Source: Vulcanimicrobiota bacterium (lineage in GTDB: Bacteria > Vulcanimicrobiota > Xenobia > Xenobiales > JADMJV01). From it: DNA of 45,282 nucleotides. The notes under the pieces are model-generated. The model ran no database searches, was not told the DNA's origin, and saw only the letters and a list, made by a program, of their open reading frames with translations. This document shows positions 22,582 through 31,406 of this stretch, piece after piece; the first letter of the stretch is position 1, and each line of letters starts with the position of its first letter. The DNA lies in the NCBI GenBank assembly GCA_023447635.1, contig JAEXNA010000189.1, positions 1 to 45,282 on the forward strand. Reading direction: 5' to 3'. A program made the translations under genes and the position numbers.

Positions 22582-25038
22582 GTGGCACGTTCCGCAGAGT
22601 CGGACCGTTCGTCCGGCGGTCGACTTTCGGGCCTGCTCACCGGCTTAGGGCTGCTGGGGCTGCTCCCGCTGATGCTCTGGCCCAGCGATCCGCTGGCCTC
22701 GCTGTGTTTGGGGATCGGGGCGCTGCTCTGCGAGCGTCGGGCGCTGCAGCTCGATGGTGAGTTTCGTTTTACACCGGCCACGCCGTTTTATCTGGCTGCC
22801 GGTATGTTGCCCTCGGTCGGAGCGGCGGCTCCTGGACTTCTGGTCCTGTTCGAAACGGTCACTCGGCGAAAGTCGGCCTGGTTGGCGGGGCTGGAGGGCC
22901 AGGCGCCGATAGCAGCCGCACTGGTGGTCAGCGGTCTGCTGCAGAAGGCCGCGCCCGGTAGCCCCTGGTTGCCCCTGATTTTTGGCCCGGCTCTGTTCTG
23001 TCTGGTCACTCTGGGGGTGGAACATGCGACACGCTCGCGCCTGTCGGCCAAAGAGCGGCTCCACTGGCTGCGGGCCCGACGTCAGATTCGCCCCCTGCAG
23101 CTGACGTTGGCCCTGTCTGCGGTCGCGGTAGCAGCGCTGGCCTACCAGAAGGCTCCACTTTGCCTGCTGCTGGTGCCGCTGCTGTTCGAAACCGGGACGG
23201 CGGCCGAAAACGTGGTGGTGAAAGCTCGCGAAGCCAGTGCCGACCAGATGATGAACGCCCTGGCGGATGCCCGAGGTCAGAAGCGCGAGGCGCAGCAGAA
23301 GCTGGCCGAGGCGCGCACCGAGAAGCAGCTGATGGAAGGTTTCTCGGCTCATCTGGCCCGTCAGCCGGGACTGTTGGCGACCTCTCAAGCGCTGGTGGCG
23401 ACGGTCCATCAACTGGTCCGAGCCGACGACGTGGCCGTCTTTCTCTCGTCGAATCCGCAAGCGATGGAGGCGCCGGAGCCTTTCTACTACAGGGTCCACG
23501 AAGAGCATCAGGACCGCCTGCAGGGACGGGCCTTCACCTCGTTACGGGACGACCTGGTCGACCGCTGCTGGGAGTTGGGCAAGCCGCAGAGCGGACAGGA
23601 CGGCCAGCCGGTGGCTGATCGTCTGTTCAAGAACAATCAGGTCGCGGCGGCCCTGCCGCTGGCGCGTCTGGGGGTGCTCTACATCGGTCGCCGCGACCAG
23701 GAGTCGTTCGGAAAAAACGATCAGCAGCGCCTGAGCTGGCTGGCGGAAAAGGCCCGTCTAGCCTTCGAGTCGGCCTTTCGCGACCACGAGCGCGAGCGAC
23801 ATCAGGCGGCGGCCCAGCGCAAGGTACAGGAGCTTCAGCAGCGAGTCCAGCTGCTGGGGACGCTGATCCGGTCCGCCGAAGAGATGGCGGCCACTCTCGA
23901 GATCGAAGAGCTGGCCGACCGTCTCTCAGGACTGCTGCGGGAGACGATCCCTCACCAGGAGGGGCTGATGGTGTTCTCCTGGGATGCCGGTCAAGGGGTC
24001 AAACGGGCCTGGGGAGGGTCTGGTCGCCCTTCGGACCTGACCCTGTTGGCGGCGGTCGAAAAGTCGGGTCAGCCGCTTCTGGTTCGAGACCTGAACCATT
24101 CGCCGTTTCCCCCGCCTGCGGCGGGGATGACCAGCGTGATCGCCTCGCCGCTGCTGGCGCACGACAAGATCTGCGGGGTGGTGGTGCTGGGCGCTCCGGT
24201 CGCTTCGGCCTTCGAGCAGGAGCAGCTCGATCAGCTGCGGCTGATCGCTTACCAGGCGGGGATGGCGTTTTCCAACGCCCGTCTCTTCAAGCAGGTGGTG
24301 GTGGCGCGGCAGCAGCTCGAAGAGTCGCAGGAGAGCCTGATCCAGTCCTCCAAAATGAGCGCTATCGGTAAGCTGGCCGCAGGCGTCGCGCACGAACTGA
24401 ACACGCCGCTCGGGGTGATGCACCTGGCGCTCGAGCAAGCGTTAGAGTTCCTGGAGTCCCGCCCGGCCACGGCTCAACGTATGGTCGACAAGGCCCTCAA
24501 GGCGATCGAGCGCTCGCGTTCCATCACCGAGCGACTGCTGGCCTACTCGCGAAAACCCAGCGGCGAGCATCAGCCCGTCAGACTCGACGCCGTGGTCGAA
24601 GAGACGGTCTCCTTTCTCTCTTTCGAGCTGAAGAAGGCCCAGTCCAAAACCCGGCTCGAACTGGCTCCGATAGCCGTGATGGGTAGTCCGCAAGAGCTGC
24701 AGCAGGTCCTCGTCAATCTGGTTCTCAACGGGCTGTACGCGATGGAAGACCGACCTCTGGAGCAGCGGGTGGTCGGCTTGAAAGTTCGCACCGAGGGCGA
24801 CCACGCGGTGGTCGAGGTCAGCGACCAGGGCTGCGGGATGACCCCGCAGCAGCGGGAGCAGGCTTTCGAACCGTTCTACACCACCAAGCCGGTGGGGAAG
24901 GGGACCGGCCTGGGGCTCTGGGTGTCGCTGCAGATCGTCGAGCAGCATAAGGGTGAGCTCGAGGTCGACTCCGAGCCCGGCGTTGGCTCGACCTTCCGAC
25001 TTCGGCTTCCCCTGTCGAACTCCACGGGCGTCGCCTGA
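22582..25038 (+). CDS. GAF-domain sensor histidine kinase
   Basis: The 818-residue protein has several N-terminal transmembrane helices (about 15-210), a coiled coil (DARGQKREAQQKLAEARTEK), two GAF-like domains (about 250-395 and 425-570), the H-box SAIGKLAAGVAHELNTPL with phospho-His604, and a HATPase domain with N-box NLVLNGLYAM, G1 DQGCGM and G2 GKGTGLGLW. It starts at GTG 22582, 3 bp after the BTAD regulator, so the two form one operon and almost certainly a signalling pair. The signal is unknown; GAF domains bind small molecules or sense redox state. Confidence 0.9.
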   Translation: MARSAESDRSSGGRLSGLLTGLGLLGLLPLMLWPSDPLASLCLGIGALLCERRALQLDGEFRFTPATPFYLAAGMLPSVGAAAPGLLVLFETVTRRKSAWLAGLEGQAPIAAALVVSGLLQKAAPGSPWLPLIFGPALFCLVTLGVEHATRSRLSAKERLHWLRARRQIRPLQLTLALSAVAVAALAYQKAPLCLLLVPLLFETGTAAENVVVKAREASADQMMNALADARGQKREAQQKLAEARTEKQLMEGFSAHLARQPGLLATSQALVATVHQLVRADDVAVFLSSNPQAMEAPEPFYYRVHEEHQDRLQGRAFTSLRDDLVDRCWELGKPQSGQDGQPVADRLFKNNQVAAALPLARLGVLYIGRRDQESFGKNDQQRLSWLAEKARLAFESAFRDHERERHQAAAQRKVQELQQRVQLLGTLIRSAEEMAATLEIEELADRLSGLLRETIPHQEGLMVFSWDAGQGVKRAWGGSGRPSDLTLLAAVEKSGQPLLVRDLNHSPFPPPAAGMTSVIASPLLAHDKICGVVVLGAPVASAFEQEQLDQLRLIAYQAGMAFSNARLFKQVVVARQQLEESQESLIQSSKMSAIGKLAAGVAHELNTPLGVMHLALEQALEFLESRPATAQRMVDKALKAIERSRSITERLLAYSRKPSGEHQPVRLDAVVEETVSFLSFELKKAQSKTRLELAPIAVMGSPQELQQVLVNLVLNGLYAMEDRPLEQRVVGLKVRTEGDHAVVEVSDQGCGMTPQQREQAFEPFYTTKPVGKGTGLGLWVSLQIVEQHKGELEVDSEPGVGSTFRLRLPLSNSTGVA

Positions 25039-25059
25039 TCTCCTGGAGGAAGAGAGTTT

Positions 25060-25075
25060 TGTGATCCAGGTCACA
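25060..25075. promoter_or_regulatory. Perfect CRP/FNR-family operator TGTGA-N6-TCACA
   Basis: TGTGA at 25060-25064 and TCACA at 25071-25075 flank TCCAGG. Both half-sites match the E. coli CRP consensus exactly and the site is palindromic. It lies between the histidine kinase stop (25038) and the small gene at 25147. A possible -10 (TAGGAT, 25121-25126) would put the site near -65, a usual class I activator position. Confidence 0.55.
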
Positions 25076-25146
25076 TTGTGAGCTATGCCCTAACCTCGGT
25101 CGAGGCCACTCTCTTAAGGTTAGGATACCAACGGAGGGCTTACGGA

Positions 25147-25584
25147 ATGGCGGTCACTGGCACAGAAAGTAAAGAGCTAAGAACCCTGATTTCGAACGAG
25201 GCGGTGGGGGCGAACGCCCGCACGCCGAGCGGCGGGTTTCTGCTCGTGGAAGAATCCGACTTCAACAACCTACCCTGCGGCGCCCTGGTGTGCCTGCAGA
25301 CGATCAGCTTCAGCAAACTCCAGGGGGGAGACTACATCCTTATCGCAGGCGAAGGGGGCAACAAGGCTCGTCGCTTCGTGAAGATCGACTCGACCGGGAA
25401 CAGCACCAAACTGGTGGTGGCCGACAACGCGGGGCGACGGCAAGCGATCCCGTTCTCTCGCCTGATGGGCTTGATTAGCGGCGTCAAGATGGACGGTAAG
25501 CCGTACAACCCTAACGCTCAGGGCTTCTTGCAGAGGGCGGCGTTCAAGATCAAGCTCAGCCTGGCCAGGCCCAGCGAGTCTTGA
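25147..25584 (+). CDS. Small protein with S24/S26-like beta fold, uncertain
   Basis: The 145-residue protein starts at ATG 25147 with GGAGGG at 25133-25138, 8 nt upstream. The central part (GGFLLVEESDFNNLPCGALV, then LQGGDYILIAGEGGNKARRFVKID and LVVADNAGRRQAIPFSRLMGLISGV) has the order of short strands seen in S24/S26 peptidase-like folds (GD-x-hydrophobic..., RR-x-x, GDN, ...G-V), but I see no clear catalytic Ser/Lys dyad. It could be an inactive member or unrelated. The CRP-like site and its own promoter region lie upstream. It converges on the SWIM protein. Confidence 0.55.
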   Translation: MAVTGTESKELRTLISNEAVGANARTPSGGFLLVEESDFNNLPCGALVCLQTISFSKLQGGDYILIAGEGGNKARRFVKIDSTGNSTKLVVADNAGRRQAIPFSRLMGLISGVKMDGKPYNPNAQGFLQRAAFKIKLSLARPSES

Positions 25585-25614
25585 CCCGGCTTCGATTCCG
25601 TCCGACACTCGTTT

Positions 25615-25643
25615 CAGCGGCTTCCTGTCTTCAGGGGCCGCTG
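25615..25643. terminator. Hairpin between convergent genes
   Basis: CAGCGGC at 25615-25621 pairs with GCCGCTG at 25637-25643, enclosing CCTG/CAGG around a TCTT loop. It lies between the stop at 25584 and the convergent gene's stop at 25631, which it overlaps. No T-run follows on either strand, so its role as a terminator is uncertain. Confidence 0.35.
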
Positions 25644-26413
25644 AGCCGTTTCTGGGCCCTTTTCGCCAGGGCCTCGTAAAGCTCGTCGAGCAGGTCGGTC
25701 CAGGCTCGTTCTTCGACCTTCGGTTCGGGCGTGCCCAGACGGCGCACGGTGGGGAACCGCTTTCCGGCCGGCACTTGCCAGCCGGGGTCGACCGGACCCG
25801 AGCCGTTCCAGAACTGATCGACGTCGTCGGTGAGTGGGGTCGCTACCGCTTCTCCGGCCGGTATCGTCGCGTCGCCGCCAACATCGGGGGCGTCGCGATT
25901 CCAGCGTTCGGCCAGCGCCGCCTGGACGGCTTCGGCCGAGCGGCCTCGCACCAGAAAGAGCAGCCAGGGGTCGCGGTCCAACCGTTCGGCAAACAGGTAA
26001 GCGGCAGCGGCCAGATGTTTGCAGAGCGAGGCTTTGTCGGCGCAGGTGCAAGAGAACTCTAGCTCTTCGCTCTGCTGAGGTAAGAGGCGGCGCCCGGTGG
26101 GGATGAAAAAGTCTTCGATATGAGGGGGCAGCCGCCCGGTGGTCAACAGCGCCGCAGCCGACAGGTCCATAAAGGCTAACCGCTCGAAGCTCTCTTCCCA
26201 GTCCAGGTCGGTGAAGGGGGCGAATTCGATGCGGCATCTGTACTCGGCCTGCCCCTGCACTCGAGCTTCGACCCCTCCCGTTCCCACCAGGAGCGAGAGG
26301 ACATGTCCCTGGTCCAGGTAATCGCGGCCGCGACGCAGGCGGGAAGACAGTCCCAGGCGCTCCAGACTGCGCAGGAAGCGGCCTGACCACCAGGTGTTAC
26401 CGGCTTTGCTCAC
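25631..26413 (-). CDS. SWIM zinc-finger protein
   Basis: The 260-residue protein carries the SWIM motif CxCx6CxH in FSCTCADKASLCKHLAAAAYL (about 120-140), a zinc-binding element found next to SNF2-type helicases. The N-terminus (WWSGRFLRSLERLGLSSRLRRGRDYL) has the usual R-x-x-RGRxY opening of these proteins. GTG 26413 overlaps the stop of the upstream SNF2 gene (GTGA), so the pair is co-translated. The family is thought to guide the helicase to its nucleic acid or protein partner. The last 90 residues are a low-complexity linker and a helical tail. Confidence 0.85.
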   Translation of the reverse strand: MSKAGNTWWSGRFLRSLERLGLSSRLRRGRDYLDQGHVLSLLVGTGGVEARVQGQAEYRCRIEFAPFTDLDWEESFERLAFMDLSAAALLTTGRLPPHIEDFFIPTGRRLLPQQSEELEFSCTCADKASLCKHLAAAAYLFAERLDRDPWLLFLVRGRSAEAVQAALAERWNRDAPDVGGDATIPAGEAVATPLTDDVDQFWNGSGPVDPGWQVPAGKRFPTVRRLGTPEPKVEERAWTDLLDELYEALAKRAQKRLSGP

Positions 26414-29238
26414 TTCGTACCTCCGGGAAGAACCAGCCGCGCCAGTTCGTTATCGTCAAGACCGGTCAGCCAGCTATCGCCGTCTTCGATCAGACCGCTA
26501 ACCAGCGACTGCTTCTCGGTCAGAATGCGGTCGATCTGCTCTTCGAGCGTGGCCTGCGTCGACAGCTTGAAGACCTGAACGTGACGCTCCTGACCGATGC
26601 GGAAGGCGCGGTCGGTGGCCTGATTTTCGACCGCCGGGTTCCACCAGCGATCGTAGTGCACGACCGTCGAAGCCCGGGTCAGATTTAGCCCTACTCCGCC
26701 GGACTTTAAGGAGATCAGGAACAGACGCGGGCCCCGGCCGCTCTGGAAACGCTGCACCATCTGATCGCGCAGATGACGAGGCGTCGAACCGTCGAAAGCC
26801 AGCACCTCTTCGTCCAGACGACGGGTCAGGATCTCTTGCAGCCCCCTGATCATGCGAGAGTACTGGGAAAAAATCAGGATCCCCTCATCGGCCGGCAACT
26901 CTTCGAAGATCTCGAACATGCGATGCAGCTTACCCGCCCGCGACTCGTCCCAGGTGGGCTTCTCTTCCAGCAGCGCGGGGTGGTTGCAGATCTGCTTCAG
27001 GCGGGTCAGCAGGCGCAGGATGGCGCCTCGGCGCTGCATCCCCTCCAACCCTCGGACCGAGGCCAAAGCCGACTCGACCTCGGATTGATAGGCCTTCGCC
27101 TGCTCCGGGGTCAGCGAGCAGCTGACCAGGCTCTCGATCTTGGCGGGCAGCTCGGGGGCGACCTGGGGGTCGGTCTTGACCCGCCGCAGGATAAACGGCC
27201 CGACCAGCCGTCGCAGCTGCTCCTTGGCTTCACTGTCGCCGCGCCGTTCGATCGGGCGAGCAAAACGGGTCAGGAAGCCGCGATGCGACTCGAGCAGTTC
27301 GGGCTGGAGGAAACGGAAGAGGCTCCAGAGGTCTTCCAGCCGGTTCTCTACCGGGGTTCCGGTGAGCAGCACTCGACCTTTGGTCTTCAGCTCTCGGGCG
27401 ACTTTGGCGCTCTGGGTCTGAGAGTTTTTGATCTGCTGCGCCTCGTCGAGTACGACCATGTCCCATTCCTGGTTCAGGAAGCTTTTGCGGTCGCGCGTCA
27501 GCAGCGGGTAAGAGGTCAGCACCAGGTCGTAGTCCAGCAGGGCCTGCGCAAACGCCTCGGGATCGCGGAACCGTTGGCCGTGATGCAGCAAGACGCGCAG
27601 ACCGGGGGTAAACGACGCCGCCTCGGCCACCCAGTTCCCCAGGACCGAGGTCGGGCAGACCAGCAGGCCGCGCGTCAGCTGGCCGTGCTCTTTGAGCCAG
27701 AGCAGGGCGGCCAGGGTCTGCACGGTTTTCCCGAGACCCATATCGTCGGCCAGGCAGGCGCCCAGGCCGAGCCGTTTCATAAACAGCAGCCAGGAGTAGC
27801 CGCGTCGCTGGTAGGCGCGCAGCGTCCCCTGGAAACTCTCCGGTTCGGTGCGCTCTTCGAACCGCTGCTGCTGCAGCGGAGAGAGCTCTCCCCCTAGCTC
27901 CAGCCGCAGCGGCGTCGAGCCGCCGGCCAGCGCCATCGCTTCGAGCAGGGTGCCCCGGCGAGGCTGTTTCTGCATGAAGCGCAGCGCCTTCATGGTGGCG
28001 CGCGGGTCGACCCAGAACCAGCGCCCCTTCGAGAAGATCAGCGGTCCCGGGTTGTCGGCCCAGGCCTGCAGCGCTTCGAGATCGAGCAGCGCCTCGTCCA
28101 CCGCCAGGCTCCAGCTGAAGTCCAAAAGCTGACCGATATCGAGCCCCTGCTGCTCCTGCGCTTCCAGGTGCAGCGTCACTTGTGGCGTCCTGGGCTGTTC
28201 GAGCCCGGGCGGCGCCAGCAGCGGATAGCCGTAGGCCTGCAGCGACTCGGCCTGGGTCTTCAGGAACGCGGCCATCCCCTCGTCATCAAAGCGCAGTGGG
28301 GCAGGCGGAGAGGAGGCCAGCGAGGCTCCCAGGTCGGGAAAGACCCGGAGCGCACGGCCAAACTCTCGCAGCAGATGAAAGCGCGGAGAGGTTCCGGGCC
28401 TCAGGAAGTGGGAGGGGATCACGCTGGGGTCCTGCCACCCCTGCAGCGCGTCGCGCGCCTCGCCGCTGGGGACCGCCTGCAGTTGAGGACGGAGCTGCCA
28501 GTAGGGGTGCTCGGCGTCGGGCGGGGAGATGGCAAAGGCCAGTCGGCTGCTGCGTTCGGGCAGGGTCAGATTGGCCTGGCGAGGGTCGAAGAACCCGAGC
28601 GGAGACGAGACCTGACGGGTTCCCTCGGCGAACTGTTCCAGCAGCGACTGGTAGCCCTCGGGCAGCTTGCGCAGCCAGGCCGTTTTCAGCGGAACCGGCT
28701 CCTCCCAGAGCAGGGCCCACCCCACTGCGTCAGCCAGGGTGGCGAGAACCTCTTCCCACAGCCGGCTCGGCGCCTCGGAGGGCAGGGCGGCTCGAAAGGA
28801 CGGCGGCATGGTTTCTCGGAAGCCGCGCAGTCCGTCTCCAGCTTCGACCGAATCGACCAGCAGACGAAGTCGAATCTGGTCGCGTCGCACCTCGGGATAC
28901 CACGCTTCGGCCGCGTAGAGCGAGAGAATCCACTGCAGCAAGCCGCGCAACCACTCGGCGTCGGGCCCCAGCGGATAGGGGGGCGCTTCGTCGAGCAGGG
29001 TGGTTAGAAGCTCGCTGGCGCCCAGCGCGTAGGCGGTGACTTCCTGGCGTCCGGCGGGCAGGTCCAGCAGCGTCCGCTTGGTCAAGAACGGCAGGCTCCA
29101 GCGCTCGGTGGGGCTGTCGAGATCGCCAGAAAGCAAGCTGCGCAGGTAAAGCACGAACCGGCTTCCATCCCAGCTGACCTGTATGCGATAGGCTTCTCGA
29201 CGCTCCACCAGCTTTGGCATACCGCGCGTCCAAATCAA
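26410..29238 (-). CDS. SNF2-family DEAD/DEAH-box ATPase
   Basis: The 942-residue protein has a bacterial SNF2-associated N-terminal region (about 1-480) and a C-terminal Swi2/Snf2 motor: motif I DDMGLGKTVQT, Ia LLVCPTSVLGNW, II VLDEAQQIKN (DEAQ variant), III LTGTPVENRLEDLW, V GGVGLNLTRAS and VI QATDRAFRIGQ. It translocates on double-stranded DNA and probably remodels protein-DNA complexes. The start is TTG 29238 (AAGAGG close by) or ATG 29220; the latter gives MPKLVERREAY. It forms an operon with the SWIM gene and diverges from the outer-membrane gene across about 120 bp containing two ATATAT stretches. Confidence 0.9.
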   Translation of the reverse strand: MIWTRGMPKLVERREAYRIQVSWDGSRFVLYLRSLLSGDLDSPTERWSLPFLTKRTLLDLPAGRQEVTAYALGASELLTTLLDEAPPYPLGPDAEWLRGLLQWILSLYAAEAWYPEVRRDQIRLRLLVDSVEAGDGLRGFRETMPPSFRAALPSEAPSRLWEEVLATLADAVGWALLWEEPVPLKTAWLRKLPEGYQSLLEQFAEGTRQVSSPLGFFDPRQANLTLPERSSRLAFAISPPDAEHPYWQLRPQLQAVPSGEARDALQGWQDPSVIPSHFLRPGTSPRFHLLREFGRALRVFPDLGASLASSPPAPLRFDDEGMAAFLKTQAESLQAYGYPLLAPPGLEQPRTPQVTLHLEAQEQQGLDIGQLLDFSWSLAVDEALLDLEALQAWADNPGPLIFSKGRWFWVDPRATMKALRFMQKQPRRGTLLEAMALAGGSTPLRLELGGELSPLQQQRFEERTEPESFQGTLRAYQRRGYSWLLFMKRLGLGACLADDMGLGKTVQTLAALLWLKEHGQLTRGLLVCPTSVLGNWVAEAASFTPGLRVLLHHGQRFRDPEAFAQALLDYDLVLTSYPLLTRDRKSFLNQEWDMVVLDEAQQIKNSQTQSAKVARELKTKGRVLLTGTPVENRLEDLWSLFRFLQPELLESHRGFLTRFARPIERRGDSEAKEQLRRLVGPFILRRVKTDPQVAPELPAKIESLVSCSLTPEQAKAYQSEVESALASVRGLEGMQRRGAILRLLTRLKQICNHPALLEEKPTWDESRAGKLHRMFEIFEELPADEGILIFSQYSRMIRGLQEILTRRLDEEVLAFDGSTPRHLRDQMVQRFQSGRGPRLFLISLKSGGVGLNLTRASTVVHYDRWWNPAVENQATDRAFRIGQERHVQVFKLSTQATLEEQIDRILTEKQSLVSGLIEDGDSWLTGLDDNELARLVLPGGTK

Positions 29239-29358
29239 AAGCCTCTTGGCGGGGGAACAAAAGCTGACCGGTCGGTTCAGGGGCTATTCTAACGAATATA
29301 TACGGCGATATATGGCGTCAACTCAAGGGATCGGCTTGATGACGCGGAAACGGCCCGC

Positions 29359-30759
29359 ATGTCATTGCCCAGAAACGTGGTCAACGCCGCCCTTTGCGCG
29401 TTGCTGTTCGCCTCTCCCGCCTTCGCCCAGTCCGCCCCTTCGGAAGGCGACGCCGCTGCTCAGCCCGCGGTAGCTCAACCTGCCTCCTCCAGCGAGGAAA
29501 GCGCTCCCCCAGCAGAGCCTGACACTGCGGAAGAGGCTCCGGCCTCGACGGAGCCCTCTGGGGAGCCCGCCGGGAAGGCCAAGGGGCGCCAGCAGAACTC
29601 GAGCTCGAAGGGCGATTTCCTGGACCCCGCAGCCGGTTCGCTGAGCCTGGGCGGGGAAGAGGGCTTCGGGATCGGAACGGCCATCGGCGACCCGACGGCG
29701 CTTTATGGCCCGGACCGCACCGAACCGGTGCTCAACGGTACGGTCCGTTCGTCCACCATCAACGTCTCTAGCTTTTACTCGGTCAAGCCGGCGGATAACC
29801 AGCGAGTGCTGTTCGAACTCAACTTCGATCCGGCGTTTGTTGGAGCCGACATCTCTTATTCGATCCAACCCAAAGGCTGGGACGGCCTGTTCACAGTCAA
29901 CGGATGGATGAGCAGCGCTCGCTTCGCCCCGTTCGAGGAGTCGTTCGACAAAGTCTTCCTGCCGAATTACGAGAACCCGTACCTGCAGCAGGGCGGTCTG
30001 GGGGTCGAGTACATGACCCACATCACCAAGAACTTTGACCTCGCTGCAGCGATCAACTATCAGAACTACGCTTTCAGCGACTCGCTGTTCGGGGGCGACC
30101 GGTTCCCGGTGGACGTGACCAATCAGTTGCTGACCCTGAACCGGCGTAACCCCGGCGAGGTCTACTCGCTGAACCTGCACGGCATCTATTCCACCATGGA
30201 CGACCGCCGTCTTCCTACCGAGGGCTACAAAGTGCGTTTCGCCGCCGAGCAGGGCGTAGCGATGGGCAATAACTCGTCGTCCTACACCCGTCTGGCTACC
30301 AACTTGACCGGGATGTTCGTGACCAACAACAACGAGGACTACAAGAACAACCTGCTGCTGAACCTGCAGGCCGGTACCATCCTGGGCACGGCGCCCAACG
30401 TGCGTAGCTTCCATATGGGCGGCGCCTTCTCGGTCCGCGGTTACAACCCGGGCGAGATGGCCAGCGGCACCTCGTTCCTACAGGCAACGGCCGAGTACCG
30501 CCATCACCTGACCGATTTCACCGTCTTCGACACCGACATCGAACTTCGCGGCGCGGCCTTCGTGGACTACGGCTCGGTGCTGGGCACCATGCGCAACGTG
30601 CGCGGCATCCCTGAATACCTGTACGAGAAGCCGACCAACGGCACCGGCTACGGCGTGGGGCTGCACTTCGCCACCGACTACGGCCTGTTCCGCATCGAGA
30701 CGGCCTGGAACAACCGGGGAGAGAACAACATCTTCCTGGCGGTGGGCGAGCGCTTTTGA
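29359..30759 (+). CDS. Omp85/BamA-like outer-membrane beta-barrel protein
   Basis: The 466-residue protein has a Sec signal peptide (residues 1-23, cleavage after AFA), then a low-complexity Ala/Pro/Glu/Ser linker (24-75) and a barrel. The Omp85 loop-6 signature is GAFSVRGYNPGE, and the protein ends in Phe (AVGERF), the signal recognised by the barrel assembly machinery. There are no POTRA domains, so it resembles the short surface-antigen/D15 or patatin-type barrels more than BamA itself. Its presence implies an outer membrane. The methyltransferase start overlaps its stop (TTGA). Confidence 0.85.
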   Translation: MSLPRNVVNAALCALLFASPAFAQSAPSEGDAAAQPAVAQPASSSEESAPPAEPDTAEEAPASTEPSGEPAGKAKGRQQNSSSKGDFLDPAAGSLSLGGEEGFGIGTAIGDPTALYGPDRTEPVLNGTVRSSTINVSSFYSVKPADNQRVLFELNFDPAFVGADISYSIQPKGWDGLFTVNGWMSSARFAPFEESFDKVFLPNYENPYLQQGGLGVEYMTHITKNFDLAAAINYQNYAFSDSLFGGDRFPVDVTNQLLTLNRRNPGEVYSLNLHGIYSTMDDRRLPTEGYKVRFAAEQGVAMGNNSSSYTRLATNLTGMFVTNNNEDYKNNLLLNLQAGTILGTAPNVRSFHMGGAFSVRGYNPGEMASGTSFLQATAEYRHHLTDFTVFDTDIELRGAAFVDYGSVLGTMRNVRGIPEYLYEKPTNGTGYGVGLHFATDYGLFRIETAWNNRGENNIFLAVGERF

Positions 30760-31370
30760 GCTCGGACGACCGGCTCGATTTCCCCGCGACCTCGCTCAAT
30801 CGAGAACCGATCGCCTCGGCGCTGGCCCGCTTCTGGGATCCCGCCGAGGCGATTTCTTTTCTCGAGGTGGCCTCGGGCAGCGGGCAGCACGCGGCGTTTT
30901 TTGCCCGGCGTTTTCCCCACTGGACCTTCCAGCCCAGCGATCTGGAGCCGGCTCATCGGGCCAGCATCGAGGCCTACCGTCGGGAGGCTTCAGAGAACCT
31001 TCGGCCCGCTTTGACTCTCGATGTCGAGCAAACCCCGTGGCCTCTGGACGAGGCGTTCGACGGCCTGCTGGCGATCAACTTGATTCATATCTCTCCCTGG
31101 GCCTGCACCGAGGCGTTGATGAGAGAAGCCGCCCGACTTCTCCGGCCGGGGGGAGGGCTGTACCTGTACGGAGCGTTCCGCCGAGAGGGCGTGCCGACGG
31201 CGCCGAGCAACGAGGCGTTCGACCAGAGCTTGCGCGCCCAGAACGGGCGCTGGGGCGTCCGTTCGTTGGAAAGGGTGGGCCAGGAGGCGGAACTCAACGG
31301 GCTCCTTCTCGGCCAGGTCGTGGAGATGCCGGCCAACAACCTTTCGGTGCTGTTTCGCCGTCCCGGGTAA
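30756..31370 (+). CDS. DUF938-family SAM-dependent methyltransferase
   Basis: The 204-residue class I methyltransferase of the DUF938 type begins with SLNREPIASAL, then motif I FLEVASGSGQHAAFFARRFP, an acidic second strand QPSDLEP and the DUF938-typical LLAINLIHISPW. The fold ends with LLRPGGGLYLYGAFRREG. The substrate is not known for the family. TTG 30756 overlaps the stop of the barrel gene by 4 bp, so it is translationally coupled to it, though functional linkage is not obvious. It converges on the CHASE kinase. Confidence 0.88.
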   Translation: MSSDDRLDFPATSLNREPIASALARFWDPAEAISFLEVASGSGQHAAFFARRFPHWTFQPSDLEPAHRASIEAYRREASENLRPALTLDVEQTPWPLDEAFDGLLAINLIHISPWACTEALMREAARLLRPGGGLYLYGAFRREGVPTAPSNEAFDQSLRAQNGRWGVRSLERVGQEAELNGLLLGQVVEMPANNLSVLFRRPG

Positions 31371-31406
31371 GCTGGCAGGATCAGCCGCTGCGAGTCTATC
31401 CGTGAC

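Noticed and set aside
29281..29320. Two ATATAT stretches between the SNF2 and barrel genes as a specific promoter
   Set aside because: AT-rich and probably promoter-containing, but several -10 choices exist on both strands and no -35 settles it.
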